The position numbers and the translations under genes were made by a program. A stretch of DNA of 6,352 nt from DASUAS01 sp035763625 (lineage in GTDB: Bacteria; Actinomycetota; Acidimicrobiia; IMCC26256; DASPTH01). Location of the stretch: contig DASUAS010000422.1 of NCBI GenBank assembly GCA_035763625.1, forward strand, positions 1-6,352, given 5' to 3'. The notes under the pieces were generated by a model. It made no database searches, was not told where the DNA came from, and worked only from the letters and a program-made list of their open reading frames with translations. Shown piece after piece: positions 1 through 3,850 of this stretch. Position 1 is the first letter of the stretch. Each line of letters begins with the position of its first letter.

Positions 1-147
1 GATCCCCGGCGGCGGGATGTCGGGATCGTGCTCGACCGCGCGCCAGTCGACCGTCGCCGTGCCCGCGCGCACCAGCCGATCGGCGCGGCTGCTGGCGAGC
101 GCGCTGAACGGGCAGTTGAAGTCGCCGTAGATCACGAAGTGCTCCAT
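1..147 (-). CDS. DsbA-like thioredoxin-fold protein, N-terminal part (runs off the window)
   Basis: The first 49 residues of a minus-strand gene are present and the rest lies left of position 1. The start is the ATG at 147-145, preceded by an AGGAG ribosome binding site six bases upstream. The protein opens with a short beta strand (EHFVIYGD) followed by DFNCPFSALAS. This is the layout of DsbA/FrnE/2-hydroxychromene-2-carboxylate isomerase-type thioredoxin folds, where the active-site motif follows the first strand. Here the motif is CPFS (Cys12, Ser15), so the second redox cysteine of CxxC is absent. This suggests isomerase, glutathione-dependent or structural chemistry rather than classical disulfide oxidation. 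No signal peptide is seen, so a cytoplasmic location is likely. It lies 24 bp after the stop of the XRE/cupin regulator and is probably co-transcribed with it. The fold assignment is fairly good; the function is not determined. Confidence 0.72.
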   Translation of the reverse strand, partial: MEHFVIYGDFNCPFSALASSRADRLVRAGTATVDWRAVEHDPDIPPPGI

Positions 148-171
148 GGAGGTCTCCTCTCGTTCTCGTCG

Positions 172-1329
172 TCAGTCGCGCAGCACCCAGAAGAGGCGCG
201 CCGGCTCGCCGGCGAGGTTGCGCCACCCTTCGACCGCGACGCGGGTGGCGAGCACCGCGTCGCCGGCGCGCATCACCGGCGCCGCCGCCCCGAGCTCGAG
301 CTGCACCAGCCCCGACGCGACCACCACCAGCTCCACTCCCTTGTGCACCATCGGCGGCGATCCCGCTTCGCCCGCCGGGAGGTTGACGAGGTACGCGCGC
401 AGGCCCGCGTGCGGATCGTCGAGCAGCGGCGTGATCATGCCGGGCACCCCACCGCGGTCGCGGCGCGCGAGCACGTAGTCGACGTCGCGGGCGCGGGCGA
501 GCAGCTCGTCGATCGAGACCTGCAGCCGTTCGCTGAGCGTCATGACCGTGTCGAGCGACAGCCCGCGCTGCGCGGCTTCGGCCTGTGAGATCGCGCTCGG
601 CGAGACGCCCGCGAGGTTCGCCAGCTCGGCCTGGGTGAGGTGGCGCTGCTCGCGGATCCGGCGCAGCGCGCTGGCGAGGCGCCCGAGCGAACGCTCCGCG
701 CTCAGCTGCGGCGGACCGTCGCCCGCTTCCACCCGCACGAGCTGGCCCTCGGCCCGGGCCCGATGCCCCTCGGCCTTGAGCACGCGCAGGTTGCCGCGCT
801 CGAGCTGGATCACGCATTGCGTGACGCGGCGCAGGCTCTCCACGAACGACGCGCCGAGCGGACGGGTCGGGGCCCTCCAGTACGCAACCGACCCGAGGTC
901 GAACAGCTGCGGACACGTGCGGGTGAACAACCCGAGCGCGCGCGCCGCGCCCTGCCGCCGCGCGAACGATTCGAGCCCCTCGACCACGAAGCGCCCGGGC
1001 GCGGCGCGAGCCGTCTCGAGCACCGTCTGCTCGAGTCGGACGAGGTCGGCGTAGCGCTTCTCGGGTCGAGCGTCGAGCACCACGACGTCGGGCCCGAACC
1101 GGTCGCCGATGCCCGCGGGCGAGGTCGAGGTCGTCACGTAGTGGCAGGGTTCTCCGCGGCGGAGCCCCTCGCGCACGAACGCGTCCTCGAACCGGCTGAC
1201 CAGGCCGACGTCGTCGTAGCTCCAGACGACGTTGTCACCGGGGACCAGGGCGCCCAGCAGGTCGTCGAGGTCGGGCACACCCGTGCTCGACGTGGGCCCC
1301 GGGCCGGTGGGCGGGCCGAAGGCGGTCAT
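172..1329 (-). CDS. Three-domain regulator: degenerate KaiC/RecA-like domain, XRE helix-turn-helix, cupin
   Basis: This 385-aa predicted transcription regulator has three domains. Residues about 16-205 resemble KaiC-like RecA folds: the GVPDLDDLLGALVPGDNVVW opening, a Walker B-like strand (FVVEGLESF, 113-121) and a KaiC-like final strand pair (LRVLKAEGHR). The P-loop is missing: SYDDVGLV stands where GxxGxGKT is expected, so it probably binds no ATP and acts as a sensor or oligomerisation fold, as proposed for MEDS domains such as that of DcmR. Residues about 219-278 are an XRE DNA-binding domain with helices 2-3 at TQAELANLAGVSPSAISQAE. Residues about 300-383 are a cupin keeping H329 and E333 of motif 1 but with no histidine in motif 2, so metal catalysis is unlikely and ligand sensing likely. 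The ATG at 1329 is the most upstream possible start, because an in-frame TAG lies three codons before it. No Shine-Dalgarno sequence is visible, which suggests a leaderless or near-leaderless mRNA. Ligand and targets are unknown. Confidence 0.88.
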   Translation of the reverse strand: MTAFGPPTGPGPTSSTGVPDLDDLLGALVPGDNVVWSYDDVGLVSRFEDAFVREGLRRGEPCHYVTTSTSPAGIGDRFGPDVVVLDARPEKRYADLVRLEQTVLETARAAPGRFVVEGLESFARRQGAARALGLFTRTCPQLFDLGSVAYWRAPTRPLGASFVESLRRVTQCVIQLERGNLRVLKAEGHRARAEGQLVRVEAGDGPPQLSAERSLGRLASALRRIREQRHLTQAELANLAGVSPSAISQAEAAQRGLSLDTVMTLSERLQVSIDELLARARDVDYVLARRDRGGVPGMITPLLDDPHAGLRAYLVNLPAGEAGSPPMVHKGVELVVVASGLVQLELGAAAPVMRAGDAVLATRVAVEGWRNLAGEPARLFWVLRD

Positions 1330-1433
1330 GAAGCAATGCTAATGATTGCGTGCTCCGACATCAGCAATCGGGTTGACTGGTCGACCGATGGCCCGCGCAC
1401 AGGCGCGCGCCGGACCGAGACCAGGAGAGCGCG
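1330..1433. promoter_or_regulatory. Divergent intergenic control region with GCAAT/ATTGC repeats
   Basis: This 104-bp gap lies between the divergent regulator (minus) and the DksA-like gene (plus), so it should hold both promoters. It contains AGCAAT at 1332-1337, ATTGC at 1345-1349 in the opposite orientation, and AGCAAT again at 1363-1368. The first two form an inverted repeat with a 7-bp spacer, reaching to within 4 bp of the regulator's start codon. A weak minus-strand promoter can be drawn: TTGCTG at 1367-1362, a 17-bp spacer and CATTAG at 1344-1339. It would place the transcript start about at the ATG at 1329. On the plus strand TTGACT at 1373-1378 looks like a -35 box, but no good -10 follows. 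XRE regulators often bind such repeats next to their own gene, so autoregulation is an inference. A ribosome binding site for the plus gene, AGGAG, lies at 1423-1427. Confidence 0.5.
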
Positions 1434-1856
1434 ATGAGGTCCGCCACTGCCCCCCTTCCCGCCCGTACCCGCGCCGCCACCCGCGACGCGGGTCTGGCTC
1501 CTGAGCGGCTCGAGCACTTCGCGGCACTCCTCGAGGAGCAGCGGTCGACGCTGCTCGAGCGCGCCGCCCGCCTCGGCATCGACATCGAGCAGCTCCAGAC
1601 GCTCACCGCGACGCACGGTCAGGGCGAGACCGAGCAGGCGAGCAGCGGCACCGAGCGCGCGGTCGCGGAGATGCTCGAAGCGGGCACGCTGGAGGCGCTC
1701 GAGGAGATCGCCTTCGCACTGGCCCGCATCGACGACGGCAGCTACGGCATCTGCAGCTCCTGTGGCGTGCCGATCGGCACCGAGCGGTTGGAGGCGATGC
1801 CCCAGACCCAGCACTGCGTGACCTGCCGTCAGGCGCGCGAGCGCGGTGGCCACTGA
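1434..1856 (+). CDS. DksA/TraR-family C4 zinc-finger protein
   Basis: This 140-aa protein begins at an ATG six bases after AGGAG. It has the DksA/TraR layout: a long helical region (about 22-100, rich in Leu, Glu and Arg, probably a coiled-coil hairpin) followed by a C4 zinc finger with Cys107, Cys110, Cys128 and Cys131. The sequence around the finger (ARIDDGSYGICSSCGVPIGT, then ERLEAMP) is typical of the family. DksA proteins insert the coiled-coil tip into the secondary channel of RNA polymerase and alter initiation, often with ppGpp. At the position expected for the tip this protein has GETEQAS, which is acidic but is not the DxxDxA seen in E. coli DksA, so the same activity cannot be assumed. 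It is divergent from the regulator on its left, and its last 28 bp overlap the end of the HPP gene on the opposite strand. Family assignment is secure; the regulatory role is inferred. Confidence 0.93.
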   Translation: MRSATAPLPARTRAATRDAGLAPERLEHFAALLEEQRSTLLERAARLGIDIEQLQTLTATHGQGETEQASSGTERAVAEMLEAGTLEALEEIAFALARIDDGSYGICSSCGVPIGTERLEAMPQTQHCVTCRQARERGGH

Positions 1857-2440
1857 TCCGGCGGCGTCGGCGCGGGGTGGGGACCCCAGCGCGGGGAGTC
1901 GATCCCGGCGAGGTGGTTGATCACATAGCCCTGCAGCACCAGCAGCGCGACCGCGAGCATCAGCACCACGAGCTGCCACGGCTCCCGGATGATGCCGAGC
2001 GACACGATCAACGTGGTCGCGCACGCCGGAGGGTGGGGCACCCCGCACCACACCATGAGCCCGCTGGTGAGCCCGAGTGACAGGGCGGCGGCGCCCAGCG
2101 TCGCCCCCGTCACGCCCTCGACCAGCGCGGGCCCGTGGTCGGTGAGGCCGAAGACCACCAGCGCGAGGTACCCGGAGGCGGCACCGATGGCGTGGCCGTA
2201 CATGGAGTTGCGAGGGCACGCGCTCGCGGCGAGCGGCGTGTAGAAGAGCAGGAACGCGGTCGGTCCGAGCGACGGGAACACGAACGGCGCGCCGGTGACG
2301 ATCGCGGCCAACGACATGACCGCGATCGAGACCACCCCGTTGACGAAGGCGAACACGCCGAGCACGACCCGCGACGAGTGCTGGCGCGTGAGCGCGGGCA
2401 CTCGCATGCGGCGCGCCAGCCCGAAGACGATGGTGGCCAT
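1829..2440 (-). CDS. HPP-family integral membrane protein
   Basis: This 203-aa hydrophobic protein has membrane segments at about 25-49, 52-72, 83-99, 108-133 and 155-176. It carries the signature of the HPP family: FPSLGPTAFLLFYTPLA (55-71), the CPRNSMYGHAIG stretch and the name-giving His-Pro-Pro at 136-138 in GVPHPPACATT. HPP proteins from plant chloroplasts and cyanobacteria have been linked to nitrite transport. In this operon the protein may move substrate or product of the molybdenum enzyme, but that is inference. The ATG at 2440 has only a weak GGTGG before it. An alternative in-frame TTG at 2518 has GGAG nine bases upstream and sits just after the stop of the preceding gene; it would add 26 residues rich in Asp, Pro and Arg. 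The added stretch has poorer third-position GC than the rest, so the shorter form is kept. It is the last gene of the operon and overlaps the convergent DksA-like gene by 28 bp. Confidence 0.9.
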   Translation of the reverse strand: MATIVFGLARRMRVPALTRQHSSRVVLGVFAFVNGVVSIAVMSLAAIVTGAPFVFPSLGPTAFLLFYTPLAASACPRNSMYGHAIGAASGYLALVVFGLTDHGPALVEGVTGATLGAAALSLGLTSGLMVWCGVPHPPACATTLIVSLGIIREPWQLVVLMLAVALLVLQGYVINHLAGIDSPRWGPHPAPTPPDQWPPRSRA

Positions 2441-2469
2441 GTCGCCACCGATCGGTCCCGGTCGTTGCG

Positions 2470-2498
2470 GCCGGTCGGGTTCGCGCCGGTCCGGTTCG
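2470..2498. repeat. Two-copy 15-bp tandem repeat in the spacer before the HPP gene
   Basis: On the plus strand, GCCGGTCGGGTTCG at 2470-2483 is repeated at 2485-2498 with one mismatch, a period of 15 bp. It lies in the 80-bp gap (2441-2520) between the two-helix protein and the ATG of the HPP gene. The period is a multiple of three and reads EPDRREPDRP on the minus strand in the HPP frame. It could therefore be part of an N-terminal extension if translation starts at the TTG at 2518. It may equally be a chance low-complexity GC-rich stretch. Confidence 0.5.
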
Positions 2499-2520
2499 GG
2501 CTGGTCGTCGTCGGCCAACG

Positions 2521-2724
2521 TCAGCTGCTCCGCAGGTACCGGTAGAACAGCGCCCCACCCGCCGCCAGCACCACCGAGACCACGGCGGTCGTCCACGCCA
2601 GCCCGTCGTTGCCCGACTGCAACGCGTCGACGGCCACCGTCACCAGGAAGATCTGCAACGACACGATGAGCAAGAGGTACACGAGGACGGCCGAGGTGAC
2701 CGACCGCCGCGACCGGGGGATCAC
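2521..2724 (-). CDS. Small two-helix membrane protein of the molybdoenzyme operon
   Basis: This is a 67-aa protein with two clear membrane helices, about residues 10-34 (AVLVYLLLIVSLQIFLVTVA core) and 41-63 (LAWTTAVVSVVLAAGGALFY core), joined by a short DALQSGNDG loop. A basic PRSRR stretch at the N terminus suggests an N-in, C-in hairpin. The start chosen is the GTG at 2724, whose GTGA overlaps the TGA of the Rieske gene by 4 bp and has GGAGG a few bases upstream. A GTG at 2748 would add eight residues inside the Rieske reading frame. The tight coupling suggests a partner of the Rieske or molybdenum complex, such as an anchor or assembly factor. No cofactor ligand (paired His or Cys) is visible, so it is not an obvious cytochrome. 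I recall short two-helix proteins in similar Rieske operons under DUF names, but cannot assign one with confidence. Confidence 0.8.
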   Translation of the reverse strand: MIPRSRRSVTSAVLVYLLLIVSLQIFLVTVAVDALQSGNDGLAWTTAVVSVVLAAGGALFYRYLRSS

Positions 2725-3224
2725 GACTCCTCCGCGGCGAGCGCCCACACCGCGCCGTCGTCGCGCACCTCGACGTCGATGCGACCGAGCGGCCGCGGCG
2801 GCGGTCCCTCGAGGACGTCACCGGTGCGGGCGTCGAACACGCCCTCGTGGCAGGGGCACTCGAAGCGCTGGTCGGACTCCTGGTAGTAGACGACGCACGA
2901 CAGGTGCGTGCACTTCTGGCTGAACGCGGCGAGCTGGTCGCCGGGGAGCCGCACCAGGATCGCGGGGTCGTCGGCAGTCGGGTAGCGGAACAGGTAGCTG
3001 CCGCCCTCGGGGACGTCGGCGAGCTTGACGATGCGTTGCGGCTCGCCGTGGTTGATGCTGCGCAGCGACGACCACGCCGCGATGCCCACGTTGCCCACGG
3101 CGAACCCCGCGGACGCGAGCATCAGGTAGCGCACGAAGTCGCGCCGGGTGACGTCGTCTTCGCCCGAGGACGTGTACGGGAAGTCGCGTCGCCAGACCGG
3201 CGGGTCGACCGGCACCTCGCTCAT
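2721..3224 (-). CDS. Rieske [2Fe-2S] protein with twin-arginine membrane anchor
   Basis: This 167-aa protein carries both Rieske motifs: CTHLSC (Cys105, His107, Cys110) and CPCHEG (Cys123, Cys125, His126). Cys105, His107, Cys123 and His126 should bind the [2Fe-2S] cluster, while Cys110 and Cys125 would form the stabilising disulfide found in high-potential Rieske proteins. Near the N terminus is TRRDFVRYLMLASAGFAVGN (26-45), a twin-arginine motif followed by a hydrophobic segment to about residue 52. No clear cleavage site is seen, so it probably stays as an anchor with the Rieske domain outside the membrane, as in cytochrome bc1/b6f Rieske proteins. The ATG at 3224 overlaps the stop of the preceding ferredoxin gene in ATGA, and the next gene starts in a GTGA overlap. 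No cytochrome b gene is adjacent, so this is more likely an electron-transfer subunit of the molybdoenzyme, comparable to AioB of arsenite oxidase, than part of a bc complex. Confidence 0.93.
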   Translation of the reverse strand: MSEVPVDPPVWRRDFPYTSSGEDDVTRRDFVRYLMLASAGFAVGNVGIAAWSSLRSINHGEPQRIVKLADVPEGGSYLFRYPTADDPAILVRLPGDQLAAFSQKCTHLSCVVYYQESDQRFECPCHEGVFDARTGDVLEGPPPRPLGRIDVEVRDDGAVWALAAEES

Positions 3225-3850
3225 CGGTGCGCTCCGGATTCGTCGATGCCGAAGGGGTCGTCGAGCCAGTGCGTCTGCGTGCGCCCGAGCTCGACGCGGA
3301 CCGGTCCCGGTTCGTGCACGACCGTACGCACCTTGGTGCGGACCTCCTGGGCTCCGAAGTGGAACACGTTCTCGAGCGTTCCTGCGCGCGTGGACGCGAA
3401 CTCCTCGGGGGTGCCGAACCACAGCGCGTCGCTGGGACAGACCGACGCGCACATCGGCTTGAGACCGATCGACGTGCGGTCGTAGCAGTGGTCGCACTTC
3501 ATCATCTGGTCGAGCTCGCTCATCATCTTCGGGATGCCGAACGGGCACGCGTACACGCAGTTCGAGCACGCGATGCAACGTGGTTTGAGCGACGACTGCA
3601 CGATGCCGTCCTCGTTCTGCTTGATCGCGTCGGCGGGGCACACCTCCGCACAGGTGGGATCCTCGCAGTGCATGCACACCATCGGGACGGTCTGCACCGT
3701 CGTGCCCCGGTCGACGAAGTCGAGCAGCATCATCGAGTGCCCGCGGTGCGTGCCGCACTCCTCACACGCCTGGACGCACGCCTGGCAGCCGATGCAGCGG
3801 CTCTGGTCGATGACGTAGATGCGGTCGCCGAGTTGACCCGGGGCTTCCAT
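3221..3850 (-). CDS. Four-cluster [4Fe-4S] ferredoxin subunit (DmsB/NrfC/PhsB-like)
   Basis: This 209-aa electron-transfer subunit has 16 ligand cysteines in the four motifs of the DmsB/NrfC type: 19-22-25-29, 59-62-67-71, 92-95-98-102 and 119-122-134-138. Each CP or CxxxC spacing is intact, so four [4Fe-4S] clusters are expected, with none replaced as in NarH. An extra Cys32 lies beside the first motif. The protein has no signal peptide and no membrane helix. The 60-residue tail after the last motif lacks cysteine and is unlike the C-terminal membrane anchor of formate dehydrogenase beta subunits. The ATG at 3850 is chosen because AGGTG lies seven bases upstream and it overlaps the stop of the catalytic gene in TGATG. 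A GTG at 3853 would add one residue. It should pass electrons between the Rieske protein and the [4Fe-4S] cluster of the molybdenum subunit. Family assignment is secure; electron direction is inferred. Confidence 0.94.
   Translation of the reverse strand: MEAPGQLGDRIYVIDQSRCIGCQACVQACEECGTHRGHSMMLLDFVDRGTTVQTVPMVCMHCEDPTCAEVCPADAIKQNEDGIVQSSLKPRCIACSNCVYACPFGIPKMMSELDQMMKCDHCYDRTSIGLKPMCASVCPSDALWFGTPEEFASTRAGTLENVFHFGAQEVRTKVRTVVHEPGPVRVELGRTQTHWLDDPFGIDESGAHR

Noticed and set aside
28..1437. Plus-strand open frames opposite the regulator (28-588, 542-1054 and 640-1437)
   Set aside because: They are antisense shadows of a regulator with clear helix-turn-helix and cupin domains, and no domain is visible in them.
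1326..2558. 410-codon minus-strand frame covering the DksA-like gene and part of the HPP gene
   Set aside because: It is a different frame from the HPP protein and antisense to the zinc-finger gene. The product is Arg/Ala-rich and without domains.
1829..2821. HPP protein extended upstream to 2821
   Set aside because: The extension runs through the two-helix protein and Rieske genes out of frame. The protein becomes HPP-like only after the ATG at 2440.
2721..3758. Longer form of the Rieske protein starting at 3758
   Set aside because: The extra 178 residues overlap the ferredoxin gene in another frame and are Arg-rich nonsense. The ATG at 3224 in an ATGA overlap with a Tat motif soon after is far better.
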